From NCBI GenBank assembly GCA_002371675.1, contig DFGE01000037.1, positions 33,400 to 86,522 on the forward strand: a stretch of 53,123 nucleotides of DNA, in the 5' to 3' direction. The notes beneath the pieces were generated by a model. It was given only the letters and a program-made list of their open reading frames with translations, did not search any database and was not told the DNA's origin. Origin of the DNA: Clostridiales bacterium UBA3758. GTDB taxonomy: Bacteria > Bacillota > Clostridia > Oscillospirales > Oscillospiraceae. The translations under genes and the position numbers were made by a program. Positions 35,965 to 44,371 of the stretch are shown here, in pieces (position 1 is the stretch's first letter; each line of letters starts with the position of its first letter).

Positions 35965-37068
35965 ATGGAGATCCTTCTGCTGTCAGACCGCCTGGACGGA
36001 GGCGGTGTGGAGACAGTGCTGCAGTCCGTCTCCGCCGATCTCATCCGGGCCGGCCACCGCGTCACACTTTGGACGCCGGAGGGCACGCGCCAGGAGCTGC
36101 GGGAGCACTATCTCCCCGCCCTGCGCTACCGGCGCTACCCCTTCTGGAAAAAGGACGCCAAGCCCTACACGCTCTCCTGGCTGTTCCAGCGCGCCTGCCG
36201 CGTGCTGCTCGAGCAGGGTCTCTTCCGGCTCAAAAAGTGGGATCGTGTCGTCGCCATGAAGGAGGCGCAGAGCATGCGCATCGCCGCGCGGCTGCGCGCG
36301 GACAAGAAGCTCGGCTGGATCCACACCGACTTTACCACGCTCCACTGGACGAAGTATTTCTTCCGCTCGGACGCGGAGGAGCTGCAGTGCATGCAGGGCT
36401 TCGACCGGCTCGCCTGCGTGTCCGACGCCGCGCGGCGCAGCGTGATCCAGACTCTGGGCGACCCAGGGAACCTCTGCGTGCGCTATAACCCCATCGACGC
36501 CGCAGCCATCCGCGAGAAGGCGAAGGCCAGGCCTGCCGACGCCGTCCCCACGGGCGGCAAACCCCTGCTCGTCGCCGTCGGGCGGCTGGACAAGGGCAAG
36601 CGCTTCGACCTGCTGATCGAGCTCTGCCGCGAGCTGCAGGCGGAGGTCCCGCACGAGCTCTGGATCGTGGGCGGGGGCGAGGAGGAGGAAGCGCTCAAAC
36701 ATCAGTGCGCCTCGCTCGCATTTGTCCGCCTGCTCGGGCAGAAGGAGAACCCCTACCCCTACATCGCCGCGGCCGATCTGCTGGTGAGCGCCTCGGAGAG
36801 CGAGAGCTACGGGCTCACCGTGCAGGAGGCGCTGATTCTCGGCGTGCCGGTGCTCGCCTGCGCCTGCCCCGCCATTGCGGAGAATCTCGACGAGCGCTTC
36901 GGCAAGCTCACGGGCTTTTCCCGGCAGGAGCTGCGGGAGGGCCTGCGCGCCCTGCTGACGCGGCCGGAGCTCGCCGCGCAGTACCGTGAAAACATCCGCC
37001 AAAGCTACGACTGTTCGCTGCTCTGGCAGCCCCGGCTCGATGCGATACGATCCCTGATCGAGGAGTGA
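35965..37068 (+). CDS. Family 4 glycosyltransferase
   Basis: A 367-residue retaining GT-B enzyme. The N-terminal Rossmann fold begins EILLLSDRLDGGGVETVLQS. The donor domain carries LVAVGRLDKGKRFDLLI, and the E-x7-E motif lies in SESESYGLTVQEALILGVPV. It starts at the base after the flippase stop, with an AAAGGAG Shine-Dalgarno, so expression is tightly coupled. Acceptor and donor are unknown. Confidence 0.88.
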   Translation: MEILLLSDRLDGGGVETVLQSVSADLIRAGHRVTLWTPEGTRQELREHYLPALRYRRYPFWKKDAKPYTLSWLFQRACRVLLEQGLFRLKKWDRVVAMKEAQSMRIAARLRADKKLGWIHTDFTTLHWTKYFFRSDAEELQCMQGFDRLACVSDAARRSVIQTLGDPGNLCVRYNPIDAAAIREKAKARPADAVPTGGKPLLVAVGRLDKGKRFDLLIELCRELQAEVPHELWIVGGGEEEEALKHQCASLAFVRLLGQKENPYPYIAAADLLVSASESESYGLTVQEALILGVPVLACACPAIAENLDERFGKLTGFSRQELREGLRALLTRPELAAQYRENIRQSYDCSLLWQPRLDAIRSLIEE

Positions 37069-37072
37069 AACC

Positions 37073-38671
37073 ATGCGTCCCATCCTGAAAAACAAGCTCT
37101 ATCTCTATCTCACGGAGTTCTTCGCCGGCATGTCGGTCATGGCGGTGGAGCTCGGCGCAAGCCGCCTGCTCGCGCCCTATTTCAGCTCCTCCCAGATCGT
37201 CTGGACCATCATCATCGGCACCATCATGATCGCCATGGCGCTCGGCAACATCTACGGCGGGCGCATGGCCGACAAAGACCCGAACCCCGACCGGCTCTAC
37301 CGCCGCATCCTCATCGCCGCGGTGTGGATCGCGCTGATCCCGGTGCTCGGCAAATACCTGATCCTCGGCATCTCCGCGCTGCTGGTCTTCTCGGTGAATT
37401 CCAACTTCCTCATCTGGGCCGCCTTCGCGGCCTGCATGCTGATCTTCGTCTTCCCGCTTTTCCTGCTCGGCACGGTGACGCCCTCCCTCGCAAAATATAC
37501 GATGGAGAACCTCGAAGACAACGCCCGCATCGTGGGCCGCCTCGGTGCGGCCAACACCGTCGGCAGCATCCTCGGCACCTTCCTGCCCACCTTTGTGACG
37601 ATCCCGGCGGTCGGCACGGCCATCACCTTCCTGATATTCGCCGGCATCCTCCTGCTGCTCGCGCTGCTGTACTTTTTCTCCGGAAAGGGCGCAAAAAAAG
37701 GCGGCAGCATCGCCGCCGTCGTGATCTTTCTGCTCTGCTGCGCCTTCGGCCACAAGTCCGATTTCGCCTTCTGGAAGAGCGGCCTCGTCTTTGAGGGCGA
37801 GTCGATCTACAACTACCTGCAGGTGGAGGAGACGGACGAGAGCATCATTCTCTCCACCAACGTGCTCTTCGGCGTGCAGTCGATCAAGATGAAGGACGAG
37901 GGGCTCACCGGCATGTACTACGACTACGCCATGGTCGCCCCGCTGATGGCCGGCGTTGAGGAGAAGGAGGACTTTGAGCTGCTGATCCTCGGCATGGGCA
38001 CCGGCACCTACGGCAGCCAGTGCCGCCGCTATTACGGGGACATGCGCGTCGAGGGCGTGGAGATCGATGGGAAAATCACCGATCTCGCGCACCGCTATTT
38101 CGATCTGCCCGGGGATATCCCCGTCGCGACCTACGATGGCCGCGCCTACCTCGCCGCCGTCGACGAACTGTATGACGTCATCATGGTCGACGCCTATCAG
38201 GACATCACCATTCCCTTCCAGATGTCCTCCGTGGAGTTCTTCACCATGGTGCGCGAGCACCTCAAGCCCGACGGCGTGATGGTCGTGAACATGAACATGC
38301 GCGGCCAGCGCGAGGGCAACATCAACCAGTACCTCGCCGACACCATCTCCGCCGTGTTCTCCGAGGTCGTGACCGTGGACGTCCGCGGTTCGACCAACCG
38401 GGAGCTTTTCGCCTCCAACGAGCCTGCCATGCTGGACGTGCTCGAGCGGAACATCGCCCTCTGCGGCGACACGGAGCTCGCCGCCATGATGGGGCGCGTG
38501 CAGCGCGCGCTCACGGTCTATGAGCCGGGAGACCGCGTGATGACCGACGACAAGGCGCCCGTGGAGCTGCTCGGCATGCAGGTCATCGACGATCTGATCC
38601 GCGACGAGGTCGCGTATTACAAGACCATCTACGAGAGAGACGGTCTGCAGGGTGTAATCGGCGCGTTTTAA
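37073..38671 (+). CDS. Membrane-fused spermidine synthase-like protein
   Basis: A 532-residue protein. The first about 235 residues form seven or so hydrophobic helices (TEFFAGMSVMAVELGASRLL at the start, like the MFS-type half of fused proteins). Residues about 245-530 form a spermidine-synthase/methyltransferase Rossmann fold with LILGMGTGTYG near 305, VEGVEIDGKIT near 327 and VIMVDAYQDITIPFQ. GMGTGTYG replaces the usual GGGDG, so polyamine-synthase activity is doubtful. It is the last gene of the glycan operon. Function in that context is unknown. Confidence 0.8.
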   Translation: MRPILKNKLYLYLTEFFAGMSVMAVELGASRLLAPYFSSSQIVWTIIIGTIMIAMALGNIYGGRMADKDPNPDRLYRRILIAAVWIALIPVLGKYLILGISALLVFSVNSNFLIWAAFAACMLIFVFPLFLLGTVTPSLAKYTMENLEDNARIVGRLGAANTVGSILGTFLPTFVTIPAVGTAITFLIFAGILLLLALLYFFSGKGAKKGGSIAAVVIFLLCCAFGHKSDFAFWKSGLVFEGESIYNYLQVEETDESIILSTNVLFGVQSIKMKDEGLTGMYYDYAMVAPLMAGVEEKEDFELLILGMGTGTYGSQCRRYYGDMRVEGVEIDGKITDLAHRYFDLPGDIPVATYDGRAYLAAVDELYDVIMVDAYQDITIPFQMSSVEFFTMVREHLKPDGVMVVNMNMRGQREGNINQYLADTISAVFSEVVTVDVRGSTNRELFASNEPAMLDVLERNIALCGDTELAAMMGRVQRALTVYEPGDRVMTDDKAPVELLGMQVIDDLIRDEVAYYKTIYERDGLQGVIGAF

Positions 38672-38762
38672 GGTGAAGCGCCGGCAGCGTAAAACGGTAA
38701 CTTCCGAAGGGGCATACAGGTCAGGGATTCGGCAGGTTTTGAGCCGCCCTTTCCCCTGCATG

Positions 38763-39126
38763 CTTCATAATGACCATCGGATGGCGAAATCAATCGAGCG
38801 TTCGATTGATTTCGCTGCCAAACGACAGGCTTGGCAGCGAATGATTCTATTGCTCCCCAATAAACTCTTGAATTATTGGGGAGCAAATTTGCCATGTTTC
38901 GCGGTTGCCCCGCTAAGGGGCGAGCGAAACGGCAATCAAATCGTTATTGATGTGCCTGTACTTGCTGCCGTTGGGATTCAAGCTTAAATAGGCACATCAA
39001 TAAAATCATTCGCCCGATGCTCATTGCAATGAGTATATGGCAAAACAGCCGTGCTGTTTTGCTGCGCGGCAAAGCCGCGCGGCGAAAAGCTTTTTGGCTT
39101 TTCGCCATCATATAATCATTATGAAA
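38763..39126. repeat. Multi-hairpin repeat element, copy 2, with imperfect terminal inverted repeats
   Basis: This fills most of the 509-base gap before tsf. The ends 38763-38789 and 39100-39126 are inverted repeats (about 22 of 27 bases match). Inside are a 14-bp hairpin 38784-38815 (loop GCGT), TGCCAA/TTGGCA (38816-38836), a 14-bp TTGCTCC hairpin 38850-38886, TTGCC/GGCAA with inner TTTCGC/GCGAAA and GCCCC/GGGGC (38889-38935), TTATTGATGTGCC/GGCACATCAATAA (38944-39003), palindrome 39020-39033, GCAAAACAGC/GCTGTTTTGC (39040-39062), GCGCGGC/GCCGCGC (39064-39080) and GGCGAAAAGC/GCTTTTCGCC (39081-39106). No reading frame of note lies within. Confidence 0.75.
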
Positions 39127-39156
39127 AAACCCTGTGGAAAAATCCACAGGGTTTTT
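39125..39156 (-). terminator. Terminator after tsf
   Basis: A 14-bp stem AAAAACCCTGTGGA/TCCACAGGGTTTTT with an AAAA loop stops the rpsB-tsf transcript. It touches the outer end of repeat copy 2. It is symmetric enough to work both ways. Confidence 0.88.
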
Positions 39157-39180
39157 GTGTTTGTTGTATTTTCGGAAGGC

Positions 39181-40113
39181 TTACTTGCCCATGTTCATCT
39201 GGGCGGCGACTTCTGCGGCGAAGTCCTCTTCCTTCTTCTCGATGCCCTCGCCCTTGACGAAGTGGACAGCGTCGACGAACTTCACGCTGCCGCCGAGCTT
39301 CTTGGCGGCGTCGGCGATGTAGCCCTCAACGGAGCCCTGGAACAGATCGGAGCGGACGAAGTCCTGCTGGAGCAGGCAGTTCTCCTTGTAGAACGCATTG
39401 ATCTTGCCGGAGGCGATCTTCTCCTTGATGGCCTGCGGCTTGGCAGCCATCTTCGGGTCGTTGTTCATGAGCGCGACCTGGACCTCAAGCTCGTGGTCGA
39501 TATCGGCCTGCGGCACGAGGCTCTTGTCCCAGTACTTGGGGCTCATGGCGGCGATCTGCATGGCGACGTTCTTGCCGATCTCGGTGGCGTCGATATCGCC
39601 CTCGACGGCCAGGTTCACCAGCACGCCGTGGGTGCCGCCGGCGTGGACATAAGCGACGTTCACGGGGGAGGCGAAGCGGGCGAAGCGGCGGATCTGCAGG
39701 TTCTCGCCGATGGACATGACCTTCTCGGGCATGATCTCGGCGACGGTCAGCTCACGACCGGGGTACTTGCAGGCGAGCAGCGCCTCGACGTCGGCAGGAT
39801 TGTCGTTGAGGACGACCTTGCAGATGTCCTTGACGAAGCCCTGGAAGGCCTCGCTCTTGGCGCAGAAGTCGGTCTCGCAGTTGACTTCGACGACAGCGCC
39901 GACCCCGCACTGGGGGCAGACGCGGGCGTAAGCCATGCCTTCGGCGGCCACGCGGCCGGCCTTCTTGGCGGCTTTGGCCAGGCCCTTCTCACGCAGCCAG
40001 TCGACAGCCTTATCCATATCACCGTCGGTAGCCTGGAGAGCCTTCTTGCAGTCCATCATGCCGACGTTGGTCATTTCACGCAGTTTCTTAACATCCTGAG
40101 CGGTAAAAGCCAT
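39181..40113 (-). CDS. tsf: Elongation factor Ts
   Basis: A 310-residue nucleotide-exchange factor for EF-Tu. The N-terminal UBA-like domain reads VKKLREMTNVGMMDCKKAL and the core has VEVNCETDFC, in which the family TDFV is TDFC. A CPQC pair (Cys66, Cys69) lies in the loop where most EF-Ts have a GGKVAVLVE-type strand; this is unusual and could bind metal or be redox-active. It is downstream of rpsB, separated by a terminator-like hairpin. The ATG at 40113 follows an AGGAGGAA Shine-Dalgarno. Confidence 0.96.
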   Translation of the reverse strand: MAFTAQDVKKLREMTNVGMMDCKKALQATDGDMDKAVDWLREKGLAKAAKKAGRVAAEGMAYARVCPQCGVGAVVEVNCETDFCAKSEAFQGFVKDICKVVLNDNPADVEALLACKYPGRELTVAEIMPEKVMSIGENLQIRRFARFASPVNVAYVHAGGTHGVLVNLAVEGDIDATEIGKNVAMQIAAMSPKYWDKSLVPQADIDHELEVQVALMNNDPKMAAKPQAIKEKIASGKINAFYKENCLLQQDFVRSDLFQGSVEGYIADAAKKLGGSVKFVDAVHFVKGEGIEKKEEDFAAEVAAQMNMGK

Positions 40114-40145
40114 TGATTATTCCTCCTGTTTGATTCCTTGAAAAA

Positions 40146-40170
40146 GGGGCGTTGTTCGGCGCCCCTTTTT
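40146..40170 (-). terminator. Intercistronic terminator-like hairpin between rpsB and tsf
   Basis: The stem GGGGCG/CGCCCC (40146-40151 with 40160-40165) has a run of A on one side and T on the other, so in the reading direction of the operon it is followed by TTTTTC. It probably lowers tsf expression relative to rpsB by partial termination. Confidence 0.7.
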
Positions 40171-40181
40171 TATTTATTGAA

Positions 40182-40916
40182 TTACTCGGCAGCCTCGGGA
40201 GCGGTCTCCTCGACCTGCTCGACCTCGGCGTCAGCGCCCTGATGGCCTTCCTGTACGGCGTTGGCCATGGTGGAGGCGATGAGGCGGATGGCGCGGATGG
40301 CGTCGTCGTTGGCGGGGATCACGTAATCGACCTCGTCGGGATCGCAGTTGGTATCGACAATGGCGACGATGGGGATGTGCAGCTTGCGGGCTTCGGCGAT
40401 GGCGTTGTGCTCCTTGCGGGGATCGACCACGAACAGGGCGCTGGGCAGCTTACGCATTTCCTTGACGCCGCCGAGGTACTTCTCGAGCTTCTCCATCTCG
40501 CCCAGGTGCTTCATGACTTCCTTCTTGGGCAGCATGTCGAAGGTGCCGTCTTCCTGCATCTTCTTGAGCTGCTCGAGGCGGTCAACGCGGGTGCGCATGG
40601 TCTTGAAGTTGGTGAGCATGCCGCCGAGCCAGCGGGCGTTCACGTAGTACATGCCGACGCGGGAGGCCTCCTCGCGGACGGCGTCGGTCGCCTGCTTCTT
40701 GGTGCCGACGAAGAGGATGGTGCCGTTGTTGGCAGCGAGGTCACGCACGAAATTGTAGGATTCCTCGAGCTTCTTGACGGTCTTGGCCAGGTCGATGATA
40801 TAAATACCGTTGCGTTCGCAGTAGATATACTCGGCCATCTTGGGGTTCCAGCGGCGGGTCTGGTGACCGAAGTGGACACCGGCTTCCAGCAGCTGCTTCA
40901 TGGATACGACAGACAT
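40182..40916 (-). CDS. rpsB: 30S ribosomal protein S2
   Basis: A 244-residue protein with S2 hallmarks: LLEAGVHFGHQTRRWNPKM, YNFVRDLAANNGTILFVGTK, YVNARWLGGMLTNF and VDPRKEHNAIAEA. The acidic C-terminal tail is common. The ATG at 40916 follows GGAGG. Earlier in-frame starts (up to 41276) would add a basic non-S2 leader and are rejected. It heads the rpsB-tsf operon, with its promoter at 41032-41060 and a leader of about 110 bases. Confidence 0.96.
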   Translation of the reverse strand: MSVVSMKQLLEAGVHFGHQTRRWNPKMAEYIYCERNGIYIIDLAKTVKKLEESYNFVRDLAANNGTILFVGTKKQATDAVREEASRVGMYYVNARWLGGMLTNFKTMRTRVDRLEQLKKMQEDGTFDMLPKKEVMKHLGEMEKLEKYLGGVKEMRKLPSALFVVDPRKEHNAIAEARKLHIPIVAIVDTNCDPDEVDYVIPANDDAIRAIRLIASTMANAVQEGHQGADAEVEQVEETAPEAAE

Positions 40917-41031
40917 TTCTTTGTTTTCCTCCGTTTTTTTAGTTTTTCCCTCCGGACGTTTCATCCTCTTCCCCAGACCGGGAGCCCCGGCCACAGGGGG
41001 AAAAGTCCGCGCCCGTGCGAAATGCCTTGAT

Positions 41032-41060
41032 ATTATATAAAACTTGTCTTCAAATTGCAA
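41032..41060 (-). promoter_or_regulatory. rpsB promoter
   Basis: On the reverse strand TTGCAA (41060-41055) and a perfect TATAAT (41037-41032) are 17 bases apart. The 110-base leader that follows is GC-rich with possible stems; no named S2 leader was recognised. Confidence 0.7.
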
Positions 41061-41145
41061 GCTTTTTTTGCTCTTTTTTTCTCTCTTTTTTCGTCCTTGG
41101 GCAACTTTTTTCGCCCGCCCCCTTTCATCAGAGGATGTATTTGTT

Positions 41146-42171
41146 TTACAGCAGCTCGGCGAGGGCTGCGATTTTCTCCGGCGTCGTCGACCAGCTGGTG
41201 ACGAAGCGCACGGCGATGCGCCCGTCCGTGAGTTTATCCCAGACCTCGAAGGCAGCGTGCCGGCGCAGGCGCTCAAACTGCTCCGGCGTCAGGATCACGA
41301 ACTGCTGGTTCGTGGGCGAGTCGGCATAGAGGGGATAGCCGCGCGAGACGAAGGCGGCCTTGAGCGCCATGGCCTGCTCGATGGCGTGGCGGGAGATCTC
41401 CCAGTAGAGCCCGTCGGTAAAGAGCGCGTCGAACTGCACGCCGAGCAGCCGCCCCTTGGCGAGCATCGCTCCCTGCTGCTTGGCCATCGTGGCAAACTGC
41501 CGGGGCATGTCGCCCGCAGGGAAGACCACAGCCTCGCCGCAGAGCGCGCCGACCTTGGTGCCGCCGATGTAAAACACGTCGCACAGGCGCGCCAGCTCCG
41601 GCAGCGTGAGGTCGCAGGCGGGGCTCATGAGCCCATAGCCGAGGCGCGCCCCGTCGATAAAGAGGCGCAGGCCGTACTTGCGGCAGGTCTCGTGCAGCGC
41701 GCTGAGCTCCGCCTTGGAATAGAGCGCGCCGAGCTCCGTGGGCTGCGAGATATAGACCATGCCGGGGAAGACCATGTGGTCGTGCGTCTCGTCGGCGAGG
41801 AAGCGCTCCATCCAGGCGGCGACGGCCTGTGCGGAGAGCTTGCTGTCCTCCGAGGGGAGTGCGAGCACCTTGTGCCCGGTGAACTCCACCGCCCCGGCCT
41901 CGTGCACGGCGATGTGCCCGGTCTGGGCGCAGAGGACGCCCTCCCAGCGCCGGAGCAGCGCGGAGATCACAACGAGGTTGGCCTGCGTGCCGCCCGTGAG
42001 GAAGTAGACGTCCGCCCCCGGCAGCTCGCATGCCGCGCGGATCTTGTCCTTCGCGGCCGCGCAGAGCTCGTCCTCCCCGTAGCCGGGCAGGGAGACGAGG
42101 TTGGTCTGGTTCAGGCGCGCGAGCACCTGCGGATGCGCGCCCTCGGTGTAATCGCTCAGAAAATACAGCAT
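41146..42171 (-). CDS. ltaE: Low-specificity L-threonine aldolase-type PLP enzyme
   Basis: A 341-residue fold-type I PLP enzyme of the beta-eliminating lyase family. Lys206 in DVFYIGGTKVGALCG is the Schiff-base residue; Asp173 and Arg176 lie in LFIDGARLGYGLM. It splits threonine or allo-threonine to glycine and acetaldehyde. The first ATG (MLYFLSDYTEGAHPQV) has a GGGGGAATAACG signal overlapping the end of pdxR-like gene, two bases upstream. So the PLP enzyme is coupled to the regulator and lies opposite a pyridoxal kinase gene, tying it to vitamin B6 status. Confidence 0.88.
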   Translation of the reverse strand: MLYFLSDYTEGAHPQVLARLNQTNLVSLPGYGEDELCAAAKDKIRAACELPGADVYFLTGGTQANLVVISALLRRWEGVLCAQTGHIAVHEAGAVEFTGHKVLALPSEDSKLSAQAVAAWMERFLADETHDHMVFPGMVYISQPTELGALYSKAELSALHETCRKYGLRLFIDGARLGYGLMSPACDLTLPELARLCDVFYIGGTKVGALCGEAVVFPAGDMPRQFATMAKQQGAMLAKGRLLGVQFDALFTDGLYWEISRHAIEQAMALKAAFVSRGYPLYADSPTNQQFVILTPEQFERLRRHAAFEVWDKLTDGRIAVRFVTSWSTTPEKIAALAELL

Positions 42172-42173
42172 CG

Positions 42174-43235
42174 TTATTCCCCCGTTTTCATTTGCCGCCT
42201 GCGGCGGCTGATATAGCGTTCCAGATGTCCCTCGTCGAGAAAGGAGGCGAGCACCAGCTGCTCGAAGACCGGCACGGTGCAGGAGCTGAAATCCAGCCGC
42301 CTTCGGTATTCCGTCAGAAGCTCCTCCGGCAGCACCATGAAGCCCGTGCGTACGCCCGGCGCGAGCAGCTTTGTGAAGGTGCTCAGATAGATCACGCGCT
42401 CCGGCGCGAGCGAAAAGACCGTCTCGATCCGGCGGCCTGGCGCGGCAAATTCTGCCTCATAGTCGTCTTCAATGAGCACGGCGTCCCGTTCCCGCGCCCA
42501 GGCCGCGTAGGCGCGGCGCTTGGCTGCCGAGGCCGTGACGCCGCTGGGATAGCTGTGAAAGGGCGTGACATGCAGTGCGCCGGCGGCGCAGGCAGCAAGC
42601 GCCTCGGCGCGGATGCCGTCGTCCCCCATCGGCAGCGGGACGGTCTGCGCCCCGAAGGACGCGTACACAAGGCGGATCTTCTCGTAGCAGGGCTCCTCCA
42701 GCGCATAGAGCCGCTCCCGCCCCAGCAGCTGGACGACCTGCCCGTAGAGATATTCCGCCCCGGAGCCCACGACGATCTGCTCCGCCCCGACGCGCATGCC
42801 GCGTGAGCGCTCGAGCCAGGCGGCGATGGCGCCGCGCAGCTCGGCGGTGCCGGCGTTGGGGCTCTTTGCAAGGATGCGCCGGTCGTAATCGGCGAGCACG
42901 GTGCGCATCGTACGCGCCCAGACGGAGAAGGGGAAGTCCTCCCCCGGGCCGCTGCCGGCGCGCATGTCCTCAAGCCGCGCGCGCGGCGCCGCAGGCGCGG
43001 CGCTCCCGCCGAAGGCCGCATAATAGCCGCTGCGCTCGTGGGCCTCGGCGTAGCCCTCGTCACAGAGCAGCGCGTAGGCGTGCTCCGCCGTGACCACGCT
43101 GATGCCGCGCGCGGCGGCGAGCTCCCGCTTGGAGGGCAGCCGCGCCCCGAGCGGGATCGCTCCGTCGAGAATCTGCTGCCGCAGCTGCTCATAGAGCTGC
43201 ATATATGCGCTTGTCCCCCGCTGCCGTCTGCCCAT
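42174..43235 (-). CDS. MocR/PdxR-type regulator, C-terminally short
   Basis: A 353-residue GntR-type winged helix (residues 10-75; GARLPSKRELAAARGISVVT) joined to an aminotransferase-like domain with PLP Lys289 (YLSTFTKLLAPGVRTGF) and Asp257/Tyr259 in IEDDYEAEF. MocR proteins are usually 450-480 residues; this one ends at HLERYISRRRRQMKTGE, lacking about 90 residues of the small C-terminal domain, right where threonine aldolase begins. It is divergent from pyridoxal kinase, as PdxR regulators are. It likely senses PLP. The truncation may be natural or a recent loss. Confidence 0.8.
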   Translation of the reverse strand: MGRRQRGTSAYMQLYEQLRQQILDGAIPLGARLPSKRELAAARGISVVTAEHAYALLCDEGYAEAHERSGYYAAFGGSAAPAAPRARLEDMRAGSGPGEDFPFSVWARTMRTVLADYDRRILAKSPNAGTAELRGAIAAWLERSRGMRVGAEQIVVGSGAEYLYGQVVQLLGRERLYALEEPCYEKIRLVYASFGAQTVPLPMGDDGIRAEALAACAAGALHVTPFHSYPSGVTASAAKRRAYAAWARERDAVLIEDDYEAEFAAPGRRIETVFSLAPERVIYLSTFTKLLAPGVRTGFMVLPEELLTEYRRRLDFSSCTVPVFEQLVLASFLDEGHLERYISRRRRQMKTGE

Positions 43236-43246
43236 ACGCCCTCCAT

Positions 43247-43305
43247 CTGGTCTGATAAAATCTTCTCGAACTGGCTATAGTAATATATCCAGTTCCAATT
43301 ATAAT
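43247..43305. promoter_or_regulatory. Intergenic operator and promoter between MocR gene and pdxK
   Basis: CTGG occurs twice in direct orientation (43247-43250 and 43271-43274), 24 bases apart. A 7-bp inverted repeat GAACTGG/CCAGTTC (43268-43274 with 43289-43295) surrounds an AT-rich core. A TATAAT (43300-43305) for pdxK lies directly downstream. MocR regulators bind such paired sites, so this is a good candidate operator. Confidence 0.6.
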
Positions 43306-43360
43306 GGATGCGGAAGAAAAGTCAAGCGGCCGCGGCCGCATCCGAAACGGAGGTCTTTTG

Positions 43361-44188
43361 ATGGAACGCAAAAAGCTGCTCAGTATACAGGATCTTTCCT
43401 GCTACGGACAGTGTTCGCAGACGGTGGCGCTGCCCGTGCTCTCAGCCTGCGGCTTTGAGACCGCCGTGCTGCCCACGGCGATCCTCTCGACGCATACCGG
43501 GGGCTTCACAGGCTTTCAGGTGCAGGATCTGACGGACTTCATGGCCCGGACCCTGCGGCACTGGCAGGATGAAGGGCTGCGCTTCGACGCGATCGTCACC
43601 GGCTATCTCGGCTCGAAGGAGCTGATCGCCCTCACGCTGCAGGCGGCGGACACGCTGCTCGCACCGGGCGGCATGCTGCTCGTCGATCCCGCGATGGCCG
43701 ACCACGGGAAGCTCTACGCAGCCTTCGACGCGGACTACGCCGCCGCGATGCGCCCGCTCTGCGCGCGCGCGGACGTCGTGCTGCCGAACACTACCGAGGC
43801 GAGCCTGCTGCTCGGCCGTCCCTGGCGGGAGGACTGCGGCGATGAGGAGCTCTCCGCGCTGCTCGAGGGGCTGCGCGCGCTCGGCGCAAAGGCAGCCATC
43901 CTTACGAGCGTGAACCCCGACGCGGAGCATACCGGCGTCGCCGTCGCGGACGCGAAGGGCGTCTCGCTCTACCGTCACGCGCGGGAGAAGCGCGATTACC
44001 ACGGCACCGGCGATCTCTTCTCCGCGGCCTTCGCGGGGGCGTATCTGAGCGGGAAGCCGCTTTACGAGGCGGCCGGGATCGCGGCGGACTTCGCCGCAGG
44101 CTGCATCCGCAACACCCTCGGCGACGACAAGCACTGGTACGGCGTTCACTTCGAGGAGCTCCTGCCGGCGCTCGCCGCGAAGCTCTGA
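43361..44188 (+). CDS. Pyridoxal/pyridoxamine kinase
   Basis: A 275-residue ribokinase-fold kinase of the PdxK/PdxY group. It begins MERKKLLSIQDLSCYGQCS and has LPTAILSTHTGGFTGFQV, VLPNTTEASLLLG and the catalytic anion-hole YHGTGDLFSAAFAG near residue 225. It phosphorylates vitamin B6 vitamers, salvaging PLP. The ATG at 43361 has CGGAGGT upstream; an earlier in-frame start at 43304 would lie inside the -10. It is divergent from the MocR-type gene that probably controls it. Confidence 0.88.
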   Translation: MERKKLLSIQDLSCYGQCSQTVALPVLSACGFETAVLPTAILSTHTGGFTGFQVQDLTDFMARTLRHWQDEGLRFDAIVTGYLGSKELIALTLQAADTLLAPGGMLLVDPAMADHGKLYAAFDADYAAAMRPLCARADVVLPNTTEASLLLGRPWREDCGDEELSALLEGLRALGAKAAILTSVNPDAEHTGVAVADAKGVSLYRHAREKRDYHGTGDLFSAAFAGAYLSGKPLYEAAGIAADFAAGCIRNTLGDDKHWYGVHFEELLPALAAKL

Positions 44189-44231
44189 GCCGCGCGCAGG
44201 CTGTCCGCACCTTTATCCTGTATACCGGCAT

Positions 44232-44265
44232 CTGTACCCTGCATCGGAAAAGGTGCAGGGTACAG
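44232..44265. terminator. Hairpin after the pyridoxal kinase gene
   Basis: A 12-bp perfect stem CTGTACCCTGCA/TGCAGGGTACAG with a ten-base loop. No T run follows directly, so termination is less certain. A second partial copy of the motif (CCTGCATC) lies at 44273-44280. Confidence 0.5.
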
Positions 44266-44371
44266 GCCTGTTCCTGCATCTTTTTCCATGCAATGCAATT
44301 GTTTTGTGTAGATTGTCCAGTTTTATTTCTTCAATTTTGTGAATTATTTTCGTACCTTTTTCGGCCAATGC

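Noticed and set aside
39037..40116. Plus-strand frame running through repeat copy 2 and opposite tsf
   Set aside because: It reads through hairpin arms and then antisense to tsf; no start signal or family.
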